Shown: positions 1-6,578 of the stretch, one piece after another
How positions within the stretch are numbered: the first letter of the stretch is position 1
How the letters are laid out: every line of letters starts with the position of its first letter
DNA from: Bacillota bacterium
GTDB taxonomy: Bacteria; Bacillota; Clostridia; Peptostreptococcales; Anaerovoracaceae
Assembly: GCA_021443825.1 (NCBI GenBank)
Contig: JABUTE010000269.1
Location: 1 to 19,591, forward strand
Direction: 5' to 3'
Length of the DNA stretch: 19,591 bases
Program-made: the position numbers and the translations under genes
Notes under the pieces: model-generated
Told to the model about the DNA's origin: nothing
The model's input: only the letters and a program-made list of their open reading frames with translations
The model's database searches: none

Positions 1-2
1 AT

Positions 3-158
3 CCACAGGAATGGTTTCTGAAAAAACAGACCCGCGACAGAAAAGCCAGAGAAGAATATTTTAACTTCCGCCACAATAAACGACAGCGGGGAGACCTTTA
101 CATCACGCAGATCCTGGATGAGGAGATGAGACCCGATGACGAACGCTTACGACAGTAA
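3..158 (+). CDS. 3' end of an unidentified gene (C-terminal 51 residues)
   Basis: An open frame enters from the left edge and ends at a TAA at 156-158. The visible tail is charged, with a run of Arg/Lys around residues 10-30, and ends in a segment containing DLYITQILDEEM. No catalytic motif is visible and the start lies outside the window, so no function is assigned. Its last 23 bases overlap the start of the next gene (ATG at 136), which is typical of translationally coupled genes and supports this being a real coding end. Small proteins of the DUF3990/DUF3791 type often precede this kind of XRE protein in Clostridia. That is a recollection about context and is not shown by the sequence. Confidence 0.55.
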   Translation, partial: PQEWFLKKQTRDRKAREEYFNFRHNKRQRGDLYITQILDEEMRPDDERLRQ

Positions 159-786
159 CTATCTGGAAAAGGCTCGGAACGCCCTCGGCAGTATGCTCGA
201 TTATGCCGTTTACGACCTGCACTATGATCTGACGACCTATTGGGAGATATTTCTTGCCTCTCCGGTAGCCGCACGGTTCGAACGCGGCGAAGCCTCGGTG
301 ATCGCCGGTAAATCGGGGGTAGAGCTTGCGCTGATGGCGACCGACAGACAACAGAATTATTCAAGGCCCTCCTTTTCGGAAGGGAAAAGCGAGGAATTCT
401 GGACCGGATGGGCACTGGCGTATTACCAATGGAAGACCTGTCTTTCTTTTTCGCAGATCACCGGACTTATTTCCATCGAAGAGATACGAACGCTGTATTC
501 ACCGTTTCACGAGATGGATATCCGTCAGTTTTGTGACAGAATGTCTTCGCTTTATGTACAGCGAAAAGCCGGAACGAATCTGAAAAACAGGCGCCTTGCA
601 GCAGAGCTGAGCCAATCCGGACTGGCAAGCCTTACCGGCATTCCTGTCAGGACCCTGCAGCAATATGAACAGGGGCAAAAGAACATCAACCGGGCAAGAG
701 CCGAGTATGTGCTTGCCCTTTCCAGGGCTCTTTGCTGTGATCCCCTTCTGCTGCTGGAAAATGAAGGCTCGGGACCTTCTGAATGA
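136..786 (+). CDS. XRE-type helix-turn-helix domain protein
   Basis: This 216-residue protein has two parts. Residues about 1-135 form an alpha-helical, aromatic-rich domain (YWEIFLAS, ELALMA, FWTGWALAYYQW). Residues about 148-205 form a Cro/C1-type HTH: LKNRRLAAELSQSGLASLTG, then a recognition helix around IPVRTLQQYEQG, then the usual hydrophobic tail LSRALCCDPLLLLE. The architecture, an N-terminal helical domain of unknown role followed by a C-terminal XRE HTH, matches a family common in gut Clostridia, where it often sits beside DUF3990/DUF3791 genes. It overlaps the upstream gene by 23 bases, so the two are probably co-expressed and may act together in a toxin/antitoxin-like or regulatory pair. 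The ATG lies inside the coding end of the upstream gene and has no strong Shine-Dalgarno, consistent with translational coupling. It probably binds DNA in the cytoplasm; its target is unknown. Confidence 0.8.
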   Translation: MTNAYDSNYLEKARNALGSMLDYAVYDLHYDLTTYWEIFLASPVAARFERGEASVIAGKSGVELALMATDRQQNYSRPSFSEGKSEEFWTGWALAYYQWKTCLSFSQITGLISIEEIRTLYSPFHEMDIRQFCDRMSSLYVQRKAGTNLKNRRLAAELSQSGLASLTGIPVRTLQQYEQGQKNINRARAEYVLALSRALCCDPLLLLENEGSGPSE

Positions 787-851
787 GCCTCTCAAGCCGC
801 CGGCTCTGCAGCCGCGCCTTTCCGGCGAGCTCTGCCTTCCCGAATAAACAA

Positions 852-890
852 AAGACGCCTCCCCGCAGCGGGGAGGCGTCTTATTTCGTT
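852..890 (-). terminator. Rho-independent terminator of the M20/C39/DUF5058 operon
   Basis: A 13-bp perfect stem (852-864 with 870-882) encloses the loop gcagc. Read on the - strand the hairpin is followed by TTTTGTTTATT, so it mainly ends the leftward operon. On the + strand it is followed by TTATTTCGTTT, so it may also stop transcription from the XRE gene. Confidence 0.85.
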
Positions 891-928
891 TCAACAGGGC
901 TGTGCTTTATCAAGAACAGCCGGAGAGC

Positions 929-1684
929 TTATGCAGCTTCCTTCTTGTCCTGCATCTTTTCCCAGATGATAGCGCAGACCAGGCAGCTGAGCAGTACGCA
1001 CAGAGCTGCGAAGTTCTTCAGAGCGGGAATGGCATTGAAGACGAAGCGGAATGCAATACCAAGAGCCATCCACATCCAGGAGCCGGCAAGGCCCTTTGCG
1101 ATGTTGCCCTTGCCCTGAGAGCTCAGGTTCATGCAGAGCAGGTAGCCGAAGATCGCATAGGTGATCAGGCCGAGAGCATCCTTTACGAATACGGGGATGA
1201 TCTTGAGCATGAAGTTACCGAATACAGTGATCAGCAGCAGGATGATGATGTTGGATACGATGGTGGTCGCTACACCGATGGTAGCAGCCAGCTGACCCTT
1301 TGCAGAGAGAACGTCGTCGCCGGAGGCGTTAACGCAGGACTGAGCAACGGGCAGTCTTAAGGTAGCGCAGCTTCCTGCCAGGTAGCCCATGTAGATACCG
1401 GAAGCACCCATCAGGGGGTAGAACTGAAGGTGTTCGGTGAACTGGTTGATACCCATCATAGGAAGTACAAATGCTGCGAAAGCGATGATGCTGGAGAAGG
1501 GAACCTCGTTCCAGCCCATGACGAAGTACATGAACAGACCGGGAACGAACATGAGAAGTGCACCGATGACCATGGTGATGGGTCCGATCTTGTGGATCTG
1601 GGGCATCCAGGTCTTTCTGTAATCAAGTTCTGTTGCTTCTCTGTCGTAGGTTTCTGCGGTTACATTGATGTTTTCATTTTCCAT
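929..1684 (-). CDS. Polytopic membrane protein, probable transporter subunit paired with the DUF5058 protein
   Basis: This 251-residue protein starts with about 28 hydrophilic residues and then has roughly six or seven hydrophobic segments (about 32-56, 62-80, 88-110, 130-165, 173-195, 205-225, 227-244). It ends in a charged tail (WEKMQDKKEAA). There is no signal-peptidase site and no ATP-binding motif. The centre holds a Gly/Ser-rich loop (LPVAQSCVNASGDDVLSAKG) that could line a substrate path. The start is well supported by GGAGGT seven bases upstream. It is the last gene of the operon, 15 bases after the DUF5058-type gene. That close pairing of two similar-sized multi-pass proteins suggests a two-component permease (inference). 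I do not recognise the family by name; a channel or an exporter subunit is also possible. Confidence 0.7.
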   Translation of the reverse strand: MENENINVTAETYDREATELDYRKTWMPQIHKIGPITMVIGALLMFVPGLFMYFVMGWNEVPFSSIIAFAAFVLPMMGINQFTEHLQFYPLMGASGIYMGYLAGSCATLRLPVAQSCVNASGDDVLSAKGQLAATIGVATTIVSNIIILLLITVFGNFMLKIIPVFVKDALGLITYAIFGYLLCMNLSSQGKGNIAKGLAGSWMWMALGIAFRFVFNAIPALKNFAALCVLLSCLVCAIIWEKMQDKKEAA

Positions 1685-1699
1685 GGTTTTACCTCCGAA

Positions 1700-2407
1700 T
1701 TAAGCAAGGAATGTTACAGCCAGCTGGCCAACAAGGATGCCGGTAATGGTGGAGATGAGCAGAGCCCAGGAGGTGAGTCCCTTCTTGCCCTTTCCGATCA
1801 GGGTGTAAACGATGAAGGCTGCGATGAAGCCGCCGGTCCAGGAGAATGCCTGGCCCTTGCCCTGAACGAAGTAGTTGAAGCTCATCATGGACATCATACC
1901 TAAAGCTGCCTTGGGCAGAGCTCTGGTGATCAGAGACGGCTTGGTGCTCTCGGTCTGCTTACCTGCCATTTCGATGGGCTTCAGGGTGAATACAGGACCC
2001 AGAACGAAGCATACGCAGCCGAATGCAGATGCGAATACCAGATAAGTCAGGATAGAGGGAGTCATAGCGGTAGCCGCCAGATCGATGCCTGCGATCTGCT
2101 GTGCATAGGTGATGATCATCAGTTCGAAGAAGGGAGCACCGATAACGCCGCAGCGCATGAACATGTAAGAAGAGGTGGTGATGGACATGAGAGAGAGTCC
2201 AAGGAATACGGTGTTGATTCCGGGGGCCAGAGCAGCCATAGCACCGGTCTTTACCATGCCCTTAAGCTCCTCGGTGGAGAATACGTGGTTTCTCTTGTTG
2301 AACTGCAGAGCTCTGCGAACGAAGAGGCCTGCCTGAACGAAGGTGAAACCGATAAGGATGATAGCGAAGATCCACAATACGAAATTCGCTGTAGACATAG
2401 TTGCCAT
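1700..2407 (-). CDS. DUF5058-type integral membrane protein
   Basis: This 235-residue protein has about seven predicted transmembrane segments. The N-terminal pattern is a membrane helix ending in FVQAGLFVRRALQFNKR, a short cytoplasmic helix with Lys/Arg, then a helix leading into APGINTVFLGLSLMSITTSS. This resembles the DUF5058 family, whose members are usually about 230-240 residues long, as here. Function in this family is not established. The gene follows an excellent ribosome binding site (GGAGG, eight bases before the ATG) and lies between the second C39-like peptidase gene and another polytopic membrane gene in the same operon. From the neighbours I infer a role in moving the substrate or product of the amidohydrolase and peptidases across the membrane. 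The family call rests on remembered resemblance. Confidence 0.7.
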   Translation of the reverse strand: MATMSTANFVLWIFAIILIGFTFVQAGLFVRRALQFNKRNHVFSTEELKGMVKTGAMAALAPGINTVFLGLSLMSITTSSYMFMRCGVIGAPFFELMIITYAQQIAGIDLAATAMTPSILTYLVFASAFGCVCFVLGPVFTLKPIEMAGKQTESTKPSLITRALPKAALGMMSMMSFNYFVQGKGQAFSWTGGFIAAFIVYTLIGKGKKGLTSWALLISTITGILVGQLAVTFLA

Positions 2408-2449
2408 ATGGTATTTCCTCCTAAAAAATATCGATAATAACTTGCGGGA

Positions 2450-3118
2450 CTACTTTTTCCAGAAGCAATAGAATCTGGGCAGCCAGAGCTGGCAGTCCTC
2501 GTCGATGGTCTGGCCGTTGGCGTAGATGATGTTGCCGTCAACAACTACTTTGCCTTCGCGGCCGGGCTCGTCGTATTTTCCTTCCTTCAGGGAGGGGTCG
2601 AGGATGGTATACATGCCGTCTTCTCCCTTGGAAACCAGGGTGATGTAATGAGCACCGTGGGTGAATACGCCGATATATCCGTCCTTTTCTCTGTCGCCGG
2701 TGGAAAGTGCAACAGCAACACCGCCGGTAGCAAGGCATCTGTCAACGTCTGCAAGATCGTTGGTCATCAGAAGCTTTGCGCCGATCTTTTCGGCCCATGC
2801 GGGAGCAAATGCCTCGTAGTCGGTGCCGATAAAGCCGTTTCCGCCGCTGGCGTAGGATACTTCTCTGGTGTCGAGCAGATCGTAATCGACGTCGGTGAAC
2901 AAACGGTCTGCGACCATGATGGCGCAGCACAGTCCGCAGCCGGCCTGAGCCATGTTGCCCTCGAAGATGCGGGGCTTCATGCCCGGCTCGAAGGTGCCCA
3001 TCTTGCCGATGGCACTGTTGTCGATCAGATACTTATGCTTCAGATACATGTCGTAGTCGAAGTTGACACCCATGGTGTAGGGAATTTCGGGATAATTCAG
3101 CTGATTTACATACTTCAT
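2450..3118 (-). CDS. C39-like cysteine peptidase family protein, copy 2
   Basis: This 222-residue protein resembles the peptidase C39-like (papain-fold) family. The likely catalytic Cys61 lies in NMAQAGCGLCCAIM, the His157 candidate in THGAHYITL and the Asp174 candidate in YTILDPS, in the order and spacing expected for this fold. The N-terminus (MKYVNQLNYPEIPYT) is hydrophilic and starts directly with the domain, so there is no signal peptide and the enzyme is probably cytoplasmic. That is unusual, because many C39-like enzymes are exported or fused to ABC transporters. It is about 85% identical, counted by eye, to the gene just upstream (3247-3921); the two differ mainly around residues 30-52. 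AAAGGAG upstream of the ATG supports the start. It sits in an operon with an M20D amidohydrolase and two membrane proteins, suggesting hydrolysis of an amide or isopeptide bond in a small imported substrate (inference). Confidence 0.8.
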   Translation of the reverse strand: MKYVNQLNYPEIPYTMGVNFDYDMYLKHKYLIDNSAIGKMGTFEPGMKPRIFEGNMAQAGCGLCCAIMVADRLFTDVDYDLLDTREVSYASGGNGFIGTDYEAFAPAWAEKIGAKLLMTNDLADVDRCLATGGVAVALSTGDREKDGYIGVFTHGAHYITLVSKGEDGMYTILDPSLKEGKYDEPGREGKVVVDGNIIYANGQTIDEDCQLWLPRFYCFWKK

Positions 3119-3246
3119 TCGTGTTTCTCCTTTCTTTTAAGATTTGGAATAATTGCGTTATTACAAAGCCCTTCGGCGGCACCCGACGGGCCGGTAACCG
3201 GATGATCTTCTGCCGGCTGCAGACTGTTTTTCAAACGGGGAGCGTT

Positions 3247-3921
3247 CTACTTCTTCCAAAAGCAGAAGAATCTGGGCAGCCAGAGCTGGCAATCCTCGTC
3301 GATGGTCTGGCCGCTGGCATAGATGATGTTGCCGTCGACTCTGACCTTGCCCTCGCGACCGGGCTCATCGTACTTGCCGGGCTTAAGAGACGGGTCGAGA
3401 ATGGTATACATGCCGTCTTCGCCCTTGGCGATCAGGGTGATGTAGTGGGCGCCGTGGGTGAATACGCCTACATAGCCATCTCTGTCGCCGGTGGAAAGAG
3501 CAACGACAACGCCGCCGGTGGCAAGGCACTTGTCGACATCTGCCATTTCGTTGGTGACCAGCAGCTTGGCGCCGATCTTCTCTGCCCATGCGGGAGCAAA
3601 GGCCTCGTAATCGGTGCCCACAAAGCCGTTTCCGCCGCTGGCGTAGGAGACCTCTCTTGCATCGTAGAGATCGTAGTCAACATCGGTGAACAGACGGTCT
3701 GCTGCCATGATGGCGCAGCACAGACCGCAGCCGGCAGCGGCCATATTGCCTTCGGTAATGACAGGCTTCATGCCCGGCTCGAACGTATATTGCGAAAGAA
3801 ACGCCTTGCTCATGGGGCTGTTTTCAAGAAAATCCTTATGCTTCAGATACATATCGTAGTCGAAGTTGACGCCCATGGTATAGGGGATCTCGGGGTAATT
3901 GAGCTGATTTACGTATTTCAT
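3247..3921 (-). CDS. C39-like cysteine peptidase family protein, copy 1
   Basis: This 224-residue paralogue of the downstream gene keeps the same triad candidates: Cys65 in AGCGLCC, His159 in THGAHYITL and Asp176 in ILDPS. The first 29 residues are identical to copy 2. The segment that follows (about residues 30-50, FLENSPMSKAFLSQYTFEPG) is diverged and four residues longer, and a loop near residue 147 is two residues shorter (DRDGY against DREKDGY). An in-frame ATG 54 bases further upstream exists, but the start chosen here has AAGGAG at the right spacing and matches the paralogue. There is no signal peptide. It lies 85 bases after the M20D gene. Tandem copies with intact active sites suggest either gene dosage or two related substrates or a heteromer (inference). 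Confidence 0.8.
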   Translation of the reverse strand: MKYVNQLNYPEIPYTMGVNFDYDMYLKHKDFLENSPMSKAFLSQYTFEPGMKPVITEGNMAAAGCGLCCAIMAADRLFTDVDYDLYDAREVSYASGGNGFVGTDYEAFAPAWAEKIGAKLLVTNEMADVDKCLATGGVVVALSTGDRDGYVGVFTHGAHYITLIAKGEDGMYTILDPSLKPGKYDEPGREGKVRVDGNIIYASGQTIDEDCQLWLPRFFCFWKK

Positions 3922-4006
3922 GAAATTCTCCTTATGTGTAAAACGAAACTGGCGGACGGTCGCAGGATGGGGCACGGCGGCTCTTCAAGCGCTGCGGAAG
4001 TCTTTC

Positions 4007-5212
4007 TTATGCTTCTTCTTCCTGAACGCAGGCGACGTATTTGAGGGTGGAGATGACACCGACCTTAAGGGCTGCTTCGTCGATGTCGAAAAAGCCGTTG
4101 TGGTGGATCGCGCCTGCGCCCACCTCGGGATTGCCGACGCCGACCCACGACATCATGCCGCTGTACTTGGAAAGATACATACCGTAGGATTCAGAGCTGT
4201 ACTGAGGCTCGGTCTGAACGACGCTGCCTGCAGGCAGAACCTCGCTGATGCCCTTTTGGGCCATCTTTGCCCACTTGGAGGTGTTGACCAGAGGCTGTCC
4301 GAAGGCCATCATTCTGGGGCCGAATTCGACGCGGCAGTTGTTCATGGCTGCGGTGTGCTCGGCGACCTTCTTAAAGATATCGACGGCCTTGACACCCAGC
4401 TCATGGTTGAAATAGCGCATGGAGCCCTTGATCTCGCAGGTGTCGGGGAAGATGTTTCCGACCTCGCCGCCGTTGATCTGGGTGATGCCCAGGGTGACGG
4501 TCTCGCCGGCGGGGATCTGGTTTGCCCAGGCGGTGGCTACGTTGGTGGTGATGGCTGCGGCGCAGAAGACCGGGTTGATGGAAAGGTCGGGACGGGAGCC
4601 GTGGCCGCCCTTGCCGATGACCTTGATGTCGATGCCGGCGCCCGCTGCCATTCTGGGGCCTTCGTCGATGCTGATCAGGCCGGAATCCAGGCGGCTGAGC
4701 ACGTGGATGGCCCAGCAGCAGGTGATCTCGCTGTCGTATTTGGAAAGAGCCTTCAGCATCGGACCGATGCCGCTGCCGTTTTCTTCGCCCTGCTCGAAGG
4801 CCAGAAAGACCTTGCCGGTCATGGTGTCTTTATGCTGCGCCAGCGCTCTTGCAGAGGCCAGCAGCATGGCGGTGTGGGCGTCGTGGCCGCAGGAATGGCA
4901 GGTCTCGGGATTCTCGGAGATGCAGACTCTGGGCCCCTTCAGATTGTTGGGCTCTTCCTTCATGGGAAGGGCGTCGATATCGGCTCTGAGCACGACGCCG
5001 GGACCGGGCTTTCCGCTGTCGATGATGCCCAGAACGCCGGTTCCCTCTAAAAGCTCATAGGGAATGCCGTCTTCCTCCAGCTGCTTGCAGATGAAGGCTC
5101 TTGTCTTCACTTCGTTTCCGCCGGTTTCGGCAAAGGTATGCACGGTGCGGCGGCACTGAATGGTGTAGTCTTCGAGTTCTTTTGCACAGTTCAGGATTTG
5201 TTCGTTGGTCAT
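4007..5212 (-). CDS. M20D-family amidohydrolase (N-acyl-amino-acid/hippurate hydrolase type)
   Basis: This 401-residue protein has the M20D metallopeptidase layout. The metal site is seen as CHSCGHDAH (Cys108, His110), GEE (Glu143/144), AIH (His170) and a C-terminal AIHHNGFFD. The dimerisation (lid) domain lies in the middle, around GKGGHGSRPD. Family members hydrolyse the amide bond of N-acyl amino acids, N-acetylated amino acids or small aminoacyl conjugates in the cytoplasm. Length is normal for the family and there is no signal peptide. AAAGGAG eight bases before the ATG supports the start. It is the first gene after the operon promoter at 5308-5336 and is followed by two C39-like peptidases and two membrane proteins. 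This fits a catabolic or deconjugation pathway for an amidated compound. The exact substrate cannot be read from the sequence. Confidence 0.9.
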   Translation of the reverse strand: MTNEQILNCAKELEDYTIQCRRTVHTFAETGGNEVKTRAFICKQLEEDGIPYELLEGTGVLGIIDSGKPGPGVVLRADIDALPMKEEPNNLKGPRVCISENPETCHSCGHDAHTAMLLASARALAQHKDTMTGKVFLAFEQGEENGSGIGPMLKALSKYDSEITCCWAIHVLSRLDSGLISIDEGPRMAAGAGIDIKVIGKGGHGSRPDLSINPVFCAAAITTNVATAWANQIPAGETVTLGITQINGGEVGNIFPDTCEIKGSMRYFNHELGVKAVDIFKKVAEHTAAMNNCRVEFGPRMMAFGQPLVNTSKWAKMAQKGISEVLPAGSVVQTEPQYSSESYGMYLSKYSGMMSWVGVGNPEVGAGAIHHNGFFDIDEAALKVGVISTLKYVACVQEEEA

Positions 5213-5307
5213 GATGATCTCCTTTTTCCGTCAGAACCGCGGGCGCCGGAGAGGTGTCCGAACGGCACAAATACGGTATCGATAACTTGTAGCATTGTGA
5301 TAAAACT

Positions 5308-5336
5308 ATTGTACTCCCTTGCATGAATATGCACAA
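5308..5336 (-). promoter_or_regulatory. Sigma-A-type promoter of the M20D/C39/DUF5058 operon, overlapping an inverted repeat
   Basis: On the - strand TTGTGC (-35, 5331-5336) and TACAAT (-10, 5308-5313) are separated by exactly 17 bases. The inverted repeat TGCAT-N4-ATGCA (5320-5333) covers the spacer and part of the -35, the position of a typical repressor or activator operator. The leader to the M20D start codon is about 88 bases. The rest of 5213-5496 holds no gene: 5340-5400 is AT-rich, and there is a small GTCAGA/TCTGAC hairpin at 5465-5483. Confidence 0.6.
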
Positions 5337-5492
5337 GGCAAAATCGGTGTTATTACTGATAATATTAACATGATGATATATAACAACTTATTATTTCGTT
5401 TTGCACAGAATCTTCGCAGGCATACCCGTTTGACAGATCGAAAAACCTGCCGGCGCAGCGGCATGTCAGACAGGCGATCTGACGGCAGCAGA

Positions 5493-5530
5493 AAAAAGGC
5501 GCTTTCCTTATGGAAAAGCGCCTTTTTTGG
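5493..5530 (-). terminator. Rho-independent terminator after the YitT gene
   Basis: The hairpin is formed by AAGGCGCTTTCC and GGAAAAGCGCCTT (5497-5524), with one bulged base and a TTAT loop. T-runs follow on both strands (TTTTTT on -, TTTTTT on +), so it can work in both directions. It lies about 25 bases past the stop codon of the YitT gene. Confidence 0.85.
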
Positions 5531-5552
5531 AATTCTTTTTTGGGAGAAGGTA

Positions 5553-6488
5553 TTATGCAAAATCTCTGGAGAAGAATCTGCCGTCGATCTTGTCGGTGTT
5601 GACCACATTGATGAATGCGTTTTTGTCGATCTCGTGCACGCTGTTGAAAATGAGCGGCACATTGTCTGCTCCCGCAACGGTATAGACCATGTGGCGGGGC
5701 TCGCCGGTATAGGTTCCCTTGCCGGAAAAGACGGTGCAGGCGTGATGGGTACGGACCATGATTGCGGTAGATACCTCATCGGGCTGATCGGTGATGATGA
5801 ACAGGGTCTTCTTCGCGTATTTGTTATAGGCAAAGTTGAGCACCTGGGTGGATACGAACTGGAAGATGATGGTATACAGCGCCGAATCCATACCGAACAG
5901 CAGGCCCGACAGGAGGATCACCGTCGCATTGGCTGCGAAAATGTAGTTAAAGGTGTTGATGTTGTGCTTCACCGAAAAGTACATGGCGATGAACATGGTT
6001 CCGCCGGTGCTGGCACCGTACTTCAGGGGGATGGCATTTGCGGTTCCCTGGATCAGACCGCCGAAGATGGCGATGAGCAGCAGGTCGTCGGTCACGAAAA
6101 ACGACGGGATCAGGTCGGTGGTAAAGGAAAGGATCACGATGGAAAGAATGGAATACAGGGTGAATTTCTTTCCCACCGCCTTAAAGCCCATGTAGATCGG
6201 CCCCAGGTTAAGAAGAAGGGAGATGGGCGTAAAGGGAATGCTGACCCCCGCGAACTTTAGCATGATTCTCTGAAAGAGAATGGCGACCCCGTTGACTCCG
6301 GAGGGAACCAGATTGCCGGCATTGAGCAGCACCTTCTGGTTAAAGCCCATCAGCAGCGAGCCGATGATGACGGCAAGCAGGGTGGTGAATTCGTCTTTCG
6401 GCTTACGCTCGAAATACTTGCTGGAATATTCTTCGTATGCCCGGTCGATCTCCTGATTGACCGGTCTTTGATCTGTTTTTTTCGGCAT
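5553..6488 (-). CDS. YitT family membrane protein (DUF161/DUF2179)
   Basis: This 311-residue protein carries about five transmembrane helices between residues 33 and 215, including the family-typical stretches SGVNGVAILFQ, LNLGPIYMGFKAVGKKF and KYGASTGGTMF. A soluble C-terminal DUF2179-like domain follows (about 225-305: KTLFIITDQPDEVSTAIM, then TGEPRHMVYTV). Length and domain order match the YitT family common in Bacillota. The molecular role is not firmly established; it is thought to be a transport-like or sensing membrane protein. AGGAG ten bases upstream supports the start. The gene is flanked by its own promoter (6533-6560) and terminator, so it is probably monocistronic and independent of the neighbouring operons. 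Confidence 0.9.
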   Translation of the reverse strand: MPKKTDQRPVNQEIDRAYEEYSSKYFERKPKDEFTTLLAVIIGSLLMGFNQKVLLNAGNLVPSGVNGVAILFQRIMLKFAGVSIPFTPISLLLNLGPIYMGFKAVGKKFTLYSILSIVILSFTTDLIPSFFVTDDLLLIAIFGGLIQGTANAIPLKYGASTGGTMFIAMYFSVKHNINTFNYIFAANATVILLSGLLFGMDSALYTIIFQFVSTQVLNFAYNKYAKKTLFIITDQPDEVSTAIMVRTHHACTVFSGKGTYTGEPRHMVYTVAGADNVPLIFNSVHEIDKNAFINVVNTDKIDGRFFSRDFA

Positions 6489-6532
6489 GGATAAAAGCTC
6501 CTATCAAAATTTTATATCTGACGACGGCAACC

Positions 6533-6560
6533 AGTATACCATTGTTCTGCAATTTCTCAA
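6533..6560 (-). promoter_or_regulatory. Promoter of the YitT gene
   Basis: On the - strand TTGAGA (6555-6560) and an extended -10 TGG-TATACT (-10 at 6533-6538) are 16 bases apart. They lie 45-72 bases upstream of the YitT start codon and just after the histidine kinase stop codon. Confidence 0.6.
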
Positions 6561-6578
6561 GGGCTTTTCTGTGTTTTT

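Noticed and set aside
3920..5050. Long + strand open frame opposite the M20D gene
   Set aside because: Antisense shadow of a well-supported gene; low-complexity translation with no recognisable motif.
5340..5400. AT-rich segment as a possible replication or attachment site
   Set aside because: No DnaA-box cluster, no integrase and no flanking direct repeats; it fits an upstream promoter region.
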